Positions 23,887 through 31,166 of a DNA stretch of 64,000 nucleotides are shown in pieces. The notes beneath the pieces are model-generated. The model was not told where the DNA came from, did no database searches, and saw only the letters and a program-made list of their open reading frames with translations. This DNA comes from Solibacillus merdavium (GTDB lineage Bacteria > Bacillota > Bacilli > Bacillales_A > Planococcaceae). The stretch's first letter is position 1. Every line of letters begins with the position of its first letter. Position numbers and translations under genes: made by a program. The stretch lies in NCBI RefSeq assembly GCF_014836935.1, contig NZ_JACSPW010000007.1:1-64000 (forward strand), read 5' to 3'.

Positions 23887-25350
23887 ATGGGGGACAAGTT
23901 TAATCCTTGGAAAGTACTGATGATAACGAGCTTAGGTGTTCTGCTAGTCATGATGAATATGAGTACGTTAAATGTAGCGCTTCCCTCGATCACAACGCAT
24001 TTCCAGGCATCTTCTTTAGAAGCAAGCTGGATATTGCTGTCATACATGCTATTCAATACGGTCTTCATACTAGTTTTTGGGAAGGTCGCGGATTTATTCG
24101 GACGTAAAAGGCTTTATATTATCGGCATTGGGAGCTTCACTATTTTCAGCCTTCTATGCGGATATGCAACAGATGTTGGCATGCTGATTGTGTTAAGGGC
24201 ACTGCAAGGAATTAGCGGGGCGCTTGTCATAACGAATACGACACCGATGATTGTATCTGCATTTAAAACGGAAAAATTAAGTTCAGCGCTCGGAATTAAT
24301 GTAGTCGTTTCTTCGATTGCGCAGCTCATCGGACCGGTTGTAGGCGGATACTTCACCTATATGTTTAACTGGCAATGGATGTTCTGGTTCAATATCCCAA
24401 TCGGTATTAGCGGTACGGTTTTAGCAATATGGATGCTACCGAAAAATGTAGTGAAGCAGTCGAAAATAACGTTCGACTATTATGGAAGCTTACTTATATT
24501 AGCAGGTTTAGGCGGATTAATTTACGGGATATCGAGCAGCAGTGAACTTGGTTGGACACATATATCGGTTATTACGGGGATTACGATTTTCGTACTACTA
24601 GCCATTGTATTTTATTTTGTGGAACGAAAGGCGAAAATGCCCGTTGTGAACTTTGCATTATTTCGTCAACAAACCTTTTCAATGGCGAATATGACGACAT
24701 TTTTAAATTCGCTTGCGCGGTCATCGGTTGTTCTGCTGATGGCATTATTTTTCCAAATCGTTTACGGGGCGAATGCTTTTCAGGCAGGCTTATGGGTATT
24801 GCCGATGACGGGAGGCACAGTCGTCGCATCGCTACTGATCGGAAGGCTAAGCTGTTACATACGAACAAGAATGTTAACGACAGCAGGCCTTTTCATTTCA
24901 ACGATCGGAATGAGCTTACTGGCACTAAACATGAATGTGGCAAGTTCGTTTACCGCATTAATGATCGGGCAGTTCTTGATTGGGTTTGGGTCGGGTATTT
25001 TTATGACCCCGAATACACAGTTAATTATGATGAGTGTCCCGAGTCATTCAACAGGTGTCGCAAACGGACTACGATCGATGCTACAAAATATGGGTGGGGT
25101 ACTGAGCACGGCGTTAGCGTTAATGATTGTCGTATCAGCTGTTCCGGGAGATTTAAAGGAAGCGGTGTATGCCGGTGCTGCAGCGAACGTTTCGGTAAAC
25201 GGCTTAGTATTTATTACAAATGGATTCCAGTTGGCATTTATCATTACAACGATGATTACATTGAGTGCTGTATTTGCAGCTTTTTGGACAAGAGTACCAA
25301 CATCACAGGCGAAGTCGGTGGAAGTGCAGGAAAAGCGTGATGTTGCCTAA
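23887..25350 (+). CDS. MFS transporter, DHA2 (EmrB/QacA) family
   Basis: About 487 residues with fourteen predicted spans. Motif A is GKVADLFGRKRLYIIG and the conserved RALQGISGALVITNTTPMI segment (motif B region) identifies the drug:H+ antiporter-2 family. In this setting it may export an intermediate or take up an alternative substrate rather than a drug. GGAG precedes two ATGs; 23887 has the better spacing. It lies between the IclR and hydantoinase genes. Confidence 0.88.
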   Translation: MGDKFNPWKVLMITSLGVLLVMMNMSTLNVALPSITTHFQASSLEASWILLSYMLFNTVFILVFGKVADLFGRKRLYIIGIGSFTIFSLLCGYATDVGMLIVLRALQGISGALVITNTTPMIVSAFKTEKLSSALGINVVVSSIAQLIGPVVGGYFTYMFNWQWMFWFNIPIGISGTVLAIWMLPKNVVKQSKITFDYYGSLLILAGLGGLIYGISSSSELGWTHISVITGITIFVLLAIVFYFVERKAKMPVVNFALFRQQTFSMANMTTFLNSLARSSVVLLMALFFQIVYGANAFQAGLWVLPMTGGTVVASLLIGRLSCYIRTRMLTTAGLFISTIGMSLLALNMNVASSFTALMIGQFLIGFGSGIFMTPNTQLIMMSVPSHSTGVANGLRSMLQNMGGVLSTALALMIVVSAVPGDLKEAVYAGAAANVSVNGLVFITNGFQLAFIITTMITLSAVFAAFWTRVPTSQAKSVEVQEKRDVA

Positions 25351-25368
25351 ACTTAAGGAGGAATGAGT

Positions 25369-26784
25369 ATGAAGACGATTGTAAAAGGTGGAAATTTAGT
25401 TATTCCGTATGAAGGTGTAAAAAGAGCAGATATCATGATAGAGGATGGAATCATTGTAGCAATTGGCAACGATTTAAATGAGCACAATGCCGAAATTATT
25501 GATGCAACTGGCAAGCATATTTTCCCGGGCGCAATCGATGGTCATAGTCATTATGGCGTTTACGGGAGCTTAGCGGAGGACTATTACAAAACTTCGCGTT
25601 CTTCTGCCATTGGTGGGGTAACGTCAGTCATTAACTTTATGCGCAGCTCCCAATCATATAAAGACCAGCTGCCAACGGAAATCGGGATTGGGGAAAACGA
25701 AAGCATCATTGATTTCTGCTTCCACCTAGGTATTATGACGAACAAGCATTTGGAGGAAATGCGGTCCTATGTGAATGAATTTGGTTCCACTTCCTTTAAA
25801 TTATATTTAGGCTACCGGGGTCAGGAGCAAAGCCGCTTTGGCACGGACCGCTTATTGGATGATGAGCTTTTATTAGATATTTTCGCTGAGATGAACAGTA
25901 TTTCAAAAGATCTTATCTTGGCCATTCATTGCGAAAACGTTGATATGGGCAAACATTATACGAAAAAGTATGTAGATGTACCCGATCGGAATGAACTGAT
26001 TTTCTTTGAAAAGTATAATCCTGATATTGTCGAGACGGAATCGGTTGTCCGCTGTGCGACACTGGCACTGCACTATGATGCAAAAATTACAGTCGTGCAT
26101 ATGAGTGCCGGTACAAGTATGCAGGCATTGGAAAAAATGACGCATTTCAATCCGGATATTGTCAATGTGGAAACATGTCCACACTACTTACTCGAAACGG
26201 TAGACAATAAGAAAGGCTTAGGGGCAATTGTGAAGCCACCGCTGCGATATAAGGAAGATAATGAGCTGTTATGGGAAGGCATTAAAAAAGGGATTGTGAA
26301 GTTTGTCGGGACTGACCACGTATCGATTTTCTGGAAGGATAAATTTAAGAATGGCTATGATATTGATAAAACGGTATTAGGATTTGGTGGGGCAGAATTC
26401 ATGTTTCCGTTAATGCTAAGCGAAGGCCATTTCAAGCATGGACTGCCATTGGAAAAAATTGCAGAGCTGACAGCTGCGAATACAGCCAAAACATATGGCA
26501 TGTATCCTCAAAAAGGAACGATCGAAATCGGCTCGGATGCAGATTTAGTGCTAGTGGATTTAGAGAAGAAGCTAACAATCGATGCGAATACTATTCCAAT
26601 CAATTCAGACTACACGATTTATGAAGGCCGCGACATCCAAGGCTGGCCGGTAATGACAATTCGCCGCGGGGAAGTGATCGCAAAGAACGGTGAGGTTGTG
26701 GAACCGAAGACAAAAGGCAGATACATTTTCCGAAAAGCAGAGCCGGTGGGGACTGCACCGTTAGTTGAGGCAGCGGTGAATTAA
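25369..26784 (+). CDS. dihydropyrimidinase/hydantoinase-family cyclic amidohydrolase
   Basis: About 471 residues of the amidohydrolase superfamily. Metal ligands are all present: DGHSHYG (HxH), the carboxylated Lys in TSFKLYLGYRG, His in AIHCENVD, His in VVHMSAGTS and Asp in VGTDHVSI. The C-terminal DADLVLVDLEKK strand is typical of the dihydropyrimidinase/allantoinase branch. It hydrolyses a cyclic amide bond of hydantoins, dihydropyrimidines or similar rings in the cytosol. AAGGAGG precedes ATG 25369. It is the last gene of the operon, followed by a terminator at 26791. The active-site loop GVYGSLAED differs from well-known D-hydantoinases (which have DPHTH and a hydrophobic lid). Confidence 0.85.
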   Translation: MKTIVKGGNLVIPYEGVKRADIMIEDGIIVAIGNDLNEHNAEIIDATGKHIFPGAIDGHSHYGVYGSLAEDYYKTSRSSAIGGVTSVINFMRSSQSYKDQLPTEIGIGENESIIDFCFHLGIMTNKHLEEMRSYVNEFGSTSFKLYLGYRGQEQSRFGTDRLLDDELLLDIFAEMNSISKDLILAIHCENVDMGKHYTKKYVDVPDRNELIFFEKYNPDIVETESVVRCATLALHYDAKITVVHMSAGTSMQALEKMTHFNPDIVNVETCPHYLLETVDNKKGLGAIVKPPLRYKEDNELLWEGIKKGIVKFVGTDHVSIFWKDKFKNGYDIDKTVLGFGGAEFMFPLMLSEGHFKHGLPLEKIAELTAANTAKTYGMYPQKGTIEIGSDADLVLVDLEKKLTIDANTIPINSDYTIYEGRDIQGWPVMTIRRGEVIAKNGEVVEPKTKGRYIFRKAEPVGTAPLVEAAVN

Positions 26785-26790
26785 ATAGAA

Positions 26791-26834
26791 GAAAACGAAT
26801 TGCCCCTTTTAATAGTGAGGGGCGGTTTGTTTTC
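26791..26834 (+). terminator. terminator of the nitrogen-scavenging operon
   Basis: ATTGCCCCT pairs with AGGGGCGGT and the stem extends outward through GAAAAC/GTTTTC. It lies 7 bases beyond the hydantoinase stop. Confidence 0.7.
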
Positions 26835-26849
26835 TGTTTGTGACCAATA

Positions 26850-27042
26850 AAATAAGCGGAGAAATTCCTGTTATTTGCTAGTTGACCACTGTTTTGGGGT
26901 TAAATAAGGGGAAATTTTTCCCTTATCGATGGAAAAGTCACACATTTTCAAGATTTATAGGTAAATAACGGAAATTTCTTCCGTTATTTAGGCTGATTTT
27001 CAAAAGAAACTAAAAATAAGGGAAATTCCTTCCGTTATTTAT
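26850..27042. repeat. four-palindrome repeat element, copy C
   Basis: AATAAGCGGAGAAATTCCTG, AATAAGGGGAAATTTTTCCC, AATAACGGAAATTTCTTCCG and AATAAGGGAAATTCCTTCCG occur in order with the same spacers as copies A and B (GTTGACCACTGTTTTGGGG, GGCTGATTTTC). It is followed by copy D at a period of 227 bases. Confidence 0.8.
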
Positions 27043-27075
27043 TAAAACCAATTACATGAACTTGCCTACTCACCA

Positions 27076-27269
27076 AAAATAAGCGGAGAAAATCCCGCTA
27101 TTTGCTGGTTGACCACCGTTTTGGGGTTAAATAAGGGGAAGTTTTTCCCTTATCGATGGAAAAGTCACACATTTTCAAGATTTATAGGTTAATAACGGAA
27201 ATTTATTCCTTTATTTCGGCTGATTTTCAAAAGAAACTAAAAATAAGGGAAATTCCTTCCGTTATTTAT
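27076..27269. repeat. four-palindrome repeat element, copy D
   Basis: Nearly identical to copy C, including the linker AACCAATTACATGAACTTGC, which shows that C and D arose by tandem duplication (227-base period). Confidence 0.8.
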
Positions 27270-27302
27270 TAAAACCAATTACATGAACTTGCCTACTCAC
27301 CA

Positions 27303-27385
27303 AAAATAAGCGGAGAAAATCCCTCTATTTGCTGTTCAACCACTGTTTTATAGTTAAATAAGGGAAAAAAAGAATTTCTCCCATT
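27303..27385. repeat. four-palindrome repeat element, partial copy E
   Basis: Begins like copies C and D after the same linker, but only the first palindrome and part of the second remain before the sequence diverges. Confidence 0.7.
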
Positions 27386-27424
27386 AAAATATTGTGAAAA
27401 GAGCAGCTAGTAATAAGAAAAACC

Positions 27425-27455
27425 GGTAGCATCCATTCAAGATGCTACCATTTTT
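27425..27455 (+). terminator. strong intergenic hairpin with T-run
   Basis: GGTAGCATC at 27425-27433 pairs perfectly with GATGCTACC at 27441-27449, followed by ATTTTTT. No gene lies directly upstream on the plus strand, so it may terminate a transcript running through the repeat array. Confidence 0.75.
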
Positions 27456-27546
27456 TCATGGGGAATTCCGTTAACAATAACCATCTTCATAGATAGCTGG
27501 AATTTGGTTAATATATTAGCAATATAACTTAGCGGGAGATGATTGA

Positions 27547-28314
27547 ATGGGTTTCTTTGACTTAAAAGCGACTTGTGGTGTGTGTGAACAACAAGTTGGA
27601 TTAAATCGATTTAAATTAAAAAAATCAAATGCGTGGATTTGTCCGAGCTGCTTAAAGGAAGCTGGCGGAGCAACCCGTATTAATGTGAACAAAGTTACGG
27701 TTGAAGAAGTGAAGGCCATTATTCAGGAAAAAGAAGACAAGCTTGGTGATGATCCGATGTCACGAGCAGAGAGTATGTACCAGTACTGTGTAGATAACAA
27801 ATTCGGTTCGGGCTTTAATCAAAAATGGGGAGTAAAACATTTTAAAATATTGCAGGATAATTTAATCGGTGATGAAAAAGTATTGATGACATTTATAGGG
27901 TTGCACAATTATAAATCGGTCACAAAGCATGATAGTAATTATGCATATGCGATTACGAACAAGCGAATCCTATTCGGACAAAAATCCATAACAGGTGAAA
28001 AATTTAAAGCAGTTAACCATGAAAGGATTAATGATATCTCTTTCGAAAAAGGGATGGTCTTTGGTATTTTAACAATCGATACACCTCAGGAAAAATTTGA
28101 GGTTGGTCTAGGTAGCGAATCTGCAACAGCAATAAATAATGCCATTCATGAAGTACTGGATAAATTAAAAACAAGTAACAAAAATGATCCCACATCAGTC
28201 CCTGTACCTATATCAAATGCCGAAGAGATCATAAAATATAAAGAACTATTAGATGCTGGAATTATAACACCCGAAGAATTCGAAGCAAAGAAAAAGCAGC
28301 TTTTAGGATTATAG
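27547..28314 (+). CDS. zinc-ribbon, PH-like and SHOCT domain protein
   Basis: 255 residues. Residues 8-40 form a DUF4428-like zinc ribbon with CGVCEQQVG and CPSCLKEAGG. Residues about 95-190 are a bacterial PH-like domain (DSNYAYAITNKRILFGQK, then ISFEKGMVFGILTIDT). The C-terminus is a SHOCT motif (EEIIKYKELLDAGIITPEEF followed by EAKKKQLLGL). Such domain chains are probable cytosolic adaptors of unknown role. GGGAGATGATTGA precedes the ATG. Confidence 0.8.
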   Translation: MGFFDLKATCGVCEQQVGLNRFKLKKSNAWICPSCLKEAGGATRINVNKVTVEEVKAIIQEKEDKLGDDPMSRAESMYQYCVDNKFGSGFNQKWGVKHFKILQDNLIGDEKVLMTFIGLHNYKSVTKHDSNYAYAITNKRILFGQKSITGEKFKAVNHERINDISFEKGMVFGILTIDTPQEKFEVGLGSESATAINNAIHEVLDKLKTSNKNDPTSVPVPISNAEEIIKYKELLDAGIITPEEFEAKKKQLLGL

Positions 28315-28406
28315 TGTGGTAAGAGAATATAAAGGTGTTGTTAATAATTGTAAAAAGAGTTATTTTTCCATTCAAGTTGGAATATAGTTATCGATAATTA
28401 GGGTAA

Positions 28407-28526
28407 GGAGAGATAAGGACAAAAAAGAGGAGAGGCGGTCGTGGGTTAAAGGGAAGCAAGGTTGATATTTCTCCATATGTGAAAGATCGTTTTGAATATA
28501 TTCGAGAAAAGGGTGAGATAATATGA
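28407..28526 (+). pseudogene. start-less ORF overlapping the next gene
   Basis: A frame from just after TAA 28404 to TGA 28524-28526 ends GLKGSKVDISPYVKDRFEYI then REKGEII. No ATG, GTG or TTG start is available. Its TGA overlaps the next ATG (ATGA), the signature of a coupled gene pair, so it may be the tail of a lost upstream gene. Confidence 0.25.
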
Positions 28527-28834
28527 ATCAAATTTTCAAAAAAGATGAGTTCATTATTATTCCTTTTTATAAAGGGCGAAAGCAAGAATTTATGGTAGTT
28601 AATACAAAGAAGGAATTCAAAAATGGACATACCCACTTAAAGTCATTTAAGATGGCCAAGTATTTGATCAATCTTGCACGGTTCCAAAAAATCAATTCCG
28701 GATTAAGACCCTATTTATTAACAAGCCTTACAAGAATATCAACTGATCATGAATATATTCAGAAATTAGAGGAGCTTCTAGCCGTCAAAAGAAGTAAAGG
28801 AACAAAAGCTTCTTATTATAACCGAGCAATTTAA
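28523..28834 (+). CDS. small basic protein of unknown function
   Basis: 103 residues without membrane span. It begins with a beta-strand-rich part (EFIIIPFYKGRKQEFMVVNT) and continues with Lys/Arg-rich helices (LKSFKMAKYLINLARFQK, EYIQKLEELLAVKRSKG). GGGTGAGATAAT precedes the ATG. A terminator follows at 28851. No family is recognised; it is perhaps nucleic-acid binding, judging by charge only. Confidence 0.5.
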   Translation: MNQIFKKDEFIIIPFYKGRKQEFMVVNTKKEFKNGHTHLKSFKMAKYLINLARFQKINSGLRPYLLTSLTRISTDHEYIQKLEELLAVKRSKGTKASYYNRAI

Positions 28835-28850
28835 ATATAAAAATAGATAG

Positions 28851-28886
28851 ACCGCTTTTTCGATAAATTGAAAGAGCGGTTTTTTG
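28851..28886 (+). terminator. rho-independent terminator
   Basis: ACCGCTTTTTC pairs with GAAAGAGCGGT (one mismatch), followed by TTTTTTG. It closes the gene at 28523-28834. Confidence 0.7.
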
Positions 28887-28923
28887 TATGGGCTGGTAGC
28901 TCCCGTATTTGGCTATCAACCAA

Positions 28924-29211
28924 TTAAATCATTTTTAATAAAGCCTCTTCGCCAGTCATACCTTCTTCGATGCCGTACGCTTTTGCTTCGTATGTGATGG
29001 ATTCTAATGGCGCTTTAAGTAAATCATCAATCGTTCTAACACCAACTGCACGACCAGCAATAATTTTGCGATCGGCTAATTTTTCATTTAAAAGTCCGAC
29101 ATCGAGCGCGCCACACATAATGTACCCATGTTCATTCGAAATCGTCAGCAGTGTTGTCTTAGGCAAATTAACGGTAACTGCAGTAAATAAATGACCTTGA
29201 AGATCAATCAT
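28924..29211 (-). CDS. yunC: YunC family protein (DUF1805)
   Basis: 95 residues. The sequence KTTLLTISNEHGYIMCGALD followed by VGLLNEKLADR and RAVGVRTIDDLL matches the DUF1805/YunC family, small alpha-beta proteins common in Bacilli and archaea with no assigned activity. AAAGGGGGCGAAGGTTATC lies upstream of the region; the annotated start gives MIDLQGHLFTAVTV. Monocistronic, with the GC-rich repeat element behind its promoter. Confidence 0.75.
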   Translation of the reverse strand: MIDLQGHLFTAVTVNLPKTTLLTISNEHGYIMCGALDVGLLNEKLADRKIIAGRAVGVRTIDDLLKAPLESITYEAKAYGIEEGMTGEEALLKMI

Positions 29212-29382
29212 TTCCGTATAGACGATAACCTTCGCCCCCTTTCATATAAATCATATGAAACAATTAGAAATAGGTACTTGTTTTGGGGGAAATAAGTGGT
29301 GTATTTGAAAAAAAGCCGGTGGTGGGACAGAAGTAGAAATTTCATTGGATAAGAAAAAGACTCTTATTAAGAAACGGATACT

Positions 29383-29565
29383 TTAAAAATTGATTGGAAT
29401 GGAGGGCGAGTGTAGCTGACGGCTAACGCCTTTCGCTACAAGCAAAGCTTCCTGCGGGAAAAGCAAAATTTATTTTGCGACGAGTAACCGCAGGAGCACC
29501 GACGCCTGAGACTACAGGCTCAGGCCGTGCCCGCGGAAAGCGTCCCGGAATGGAAATCAATTTTT
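29383..29565. repeat. GC-rich dispersed element with terminal inverted repeats
   Basis: TTAAAAATTGATT at 29383-29395 and AATCAATTTTT at 29555-29565 bound ~160 bases of GC-rich sequence unlike its surroundings. Inside are inverted arms: GACGGCTAACGCCTTTCGC near the left, CTTCCTGCGG with CCGCAGGAG in the middle, CTGAGACTACAGGCTCAG near the right, and a right part ending CCGCGGAAAGCGTCC. I recognise similar sequence as a widespread Bacillales intergenic repeat, from memory. Open frames inside it are fortuitous. Confidence 0.65.
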
Positions 29566-29644
29566 TATGCCAGCGAAAAAATGCCATTTTCCTCAAGGAG
29601 AATAATGGCATTTTTGGGTTATGTCCCAGTCTCAGCTTTTGTAC

Positions 29645-30112
29645 TCACTGACTTTCATTCAATTGTAAAAAGAGATCAGAGAAATGATCCGTTGTTAATG
29701 CATAAAATTTATCATAGTTCTCAAAATTTGAAGGGAAGTTGATATATGTATGATTCGATTCATCCTCATAAATTAGGATTTCTGTCATAAAACCATTATT
29801 ATCTGTAAAAGTTAATGAGCCTATAAATGTAGTCGGACGTTCCGGACTTGGATTCTTTTCTGCGTGTTGCATTTTTAAATTCTTAGTTAAGGTTTTCCGA
29901 ATATCATGAGTTAATTCAATATCAATAATATTATTTCTCCCCTCGTCCATAACTGCTAATGAAAAAAATGCGAAATCATCATACTCAGCGCTAAATCCAC
30001 CTAATGTAGATATTCTTGCTTCCTCAGTACTTTTACCAATTTCTCCATTAAAAAAAACAAACAATCCTATACAAATAATAACTACTAAAGCAATAATGCT
30101 AATTTTTTTCAT
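29645..30112 (-). CDS. membrane-anchored extracytoplasmic protein
   Basis: 155 residues. An N-terminal uncleaved signal-like helix (MKKISIIALVVIICIGLFVF) is followed by a polar domain with alternating strands (FIGSLTFTDNNGFMTEILIY, HTYINFPSNFENYDKFYAL). No family is recognised. AAGGGGGTTCTT precedes the ATG. It is convergent with the GC-rich element. Confidence 0.6.
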   Translation of the reverse strand: MKKISIIALVVIICIGLFVFFNGEIGKSTEEARISTLGGFSAEYDDFAFFSLAVMDEGRNNIIDIELTHDIRKTLTKNLKMQHAEKNPSPERPTTFIGSLTFTDNNGFMTEILIYEDESNHTYINFPSNFENYDKFYALTTDHFSDLFLQLNESQ

Positions 30113-30161
30113 AAGAACCCCCTTTATAAATAGCAGAATATTACAGCACTCCAGCCTGCCG

Positions 30162-31022
30162 TTATATACTATAATGCCCCTTTAAAAAATCCAAAAATAA
30201 ATTAACATGTCTTAGCTTCTCGACATAGGGGTTATAAAATAAACTCGTCTCTCTATAATAAATATCTTCTCCAAAATCGTTCAATGAAATTTTAAATAAA
30301 TCTTCTCCTTCTATACTGATTCCGGGCAATACGGCAATGCCGAGATTATATTTCACCATCTCTTTGCACGTAGCAGCCTGATCGGTTTCAATACTAGGAC
30401 GTATAGGCTGCTGAAAATAAGTGCGCCACCATTTATCGATCATAAGGCTTAACGAAATATCCGTTTTATAAGTGATAAACGGTAAGTTCGGGATATCTTC
30501 TTTTTTAAAAGGCGTTTTCGATACGACATATAATTCCTCTGTACAGAGTATATATTTTTTTGCATTCAATGAATAATCCCCGCGAATAATTGCTAAGTGA
30601 ATTTCCTCTGCATTAAGTGCTTCTTTAATTTCACTGCTCCAGCCAGTTTTTAGTTGTATATAAATATTCGGATAAAGCTCTTTAAAATCATTCAATATTT
30701 TCGGGAGTTGATATAACGAGAACAGTCCGGAAGCGCCAATAGAGATCGTTCCCTGTGTATCTACGGTTAAATTCGCTAATTGATCAACTAGCAATTTTTC
30801 GTTATGTAAAATTTGTTTAGCATGTTCATATAAAATCCGGCCTTCCTCCGTAAAATCGATTCCTTTTGAGCCACGCACAATTAATTCTATTTTATATTTT
30901 TTCTCGAGTTGTTTAATCCGGTAAGTGAGTGCGGGTTGGGATGTATAGAGATTGCTGGCGGTATGTGTAATATTTTTGGTTTTATATAAATCTATTAATA
31001 ATTGGCAGTCATTTATATTCAT
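30162..31022 (-). CDS. LysR-family transcriptional regulator
   Basis: 286 residues: N-terminal winged HTH (INDCQLLIDLYKTKNITHTA, then SQPALTYRIKQLEKKY) and a type-2 periplasmic-binding effector domain beginning GTISIGASGLFSLYQLPKIL. Such regulators sense a small metabolite and control a divergent operon. ATG 31022 is preceded by AAGGAGATTTTC and chosen over the longer frame to 31076. It is divergent from the CitMHS-AbrB-TcuA genes, with two palindromes between them, suggesting control of tricarboxylate use. Confidence 0.88.
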   Translation of the reverse strand: MNINDCQLLIDLYKTKNITHTASNLYTSQPALTYRIKQLEKKYKIELIVRGSKGIDFTEEGRILYEHAKQILHNEKLLVDQLANLTVDTQGTISIGASGLFSLYQLPKILNDFKELYPNIYIQLKTGWSSEIKEALNAEEIHLAIIRGDYSLNAKKYILCTEELYVVSKTPFKKEDIPNLPFITYKTDISLSLMIDKWWRTYFQQPIRPSIETDQAATCKEMVKYNLGIAVLPGISIEGEDLFKISLNDFGEDIYYRETSLFYNPYVEKLRHVNLFLDFLKGHYSI

Positions 31023-31047
31023 GAAAATCTCCTTCGTTTTTACTTGA

Positions 31048-31064
31048 GATAAAAAATTTTTATC
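31048..31064. promoter_or_regulatory. palindrome with T-N11-A core, candidate LysR site 1
   Basis: GATAAAAAATTTTTATC is a palindrome around one base and contains TAAAAAATTTTTA, the T-N11-A pattern bound by LysR-type proteins. It lies 26 bases from the lysR start. Confidence 0.45.
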
Positions 31065-31097
31065 GGTAGCGCTCAAAACTATCTATTTTATTTATTT

Positions 31098-31114
31098 GAA
31101 TATATCATATATTC
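31098..31114. promoter_or_regulatory. palindrome, candidate LysR site 2
   Basis: GAATATATCATATATTC has perfect 8-base arms around a central C. Its centre is 50 bases from that of the first palindrome and it lies just over 50 bases before the CitMHS start, near where an activator would meet polymerase. Confidence 0.45.
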
Positions 31115-31166
31115 TGAAAATGGGGATAGTAAACCGCTTACAAATTAATAAGAACGGGGGAGGTAT

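Noticed and set aside
24552-25340. Long plus-strand frame overlapping the MFS transporter gene
   Set aside because: It is a +1 shadow of the transporter: composition rich in Cys, Arg and Asp, no binding site, no domain.
29423-29611. Open frames inside the GC-rich element
   Set aside because: They follow the inverted-repeat structure, lack binding sites and are explained by high GC content.
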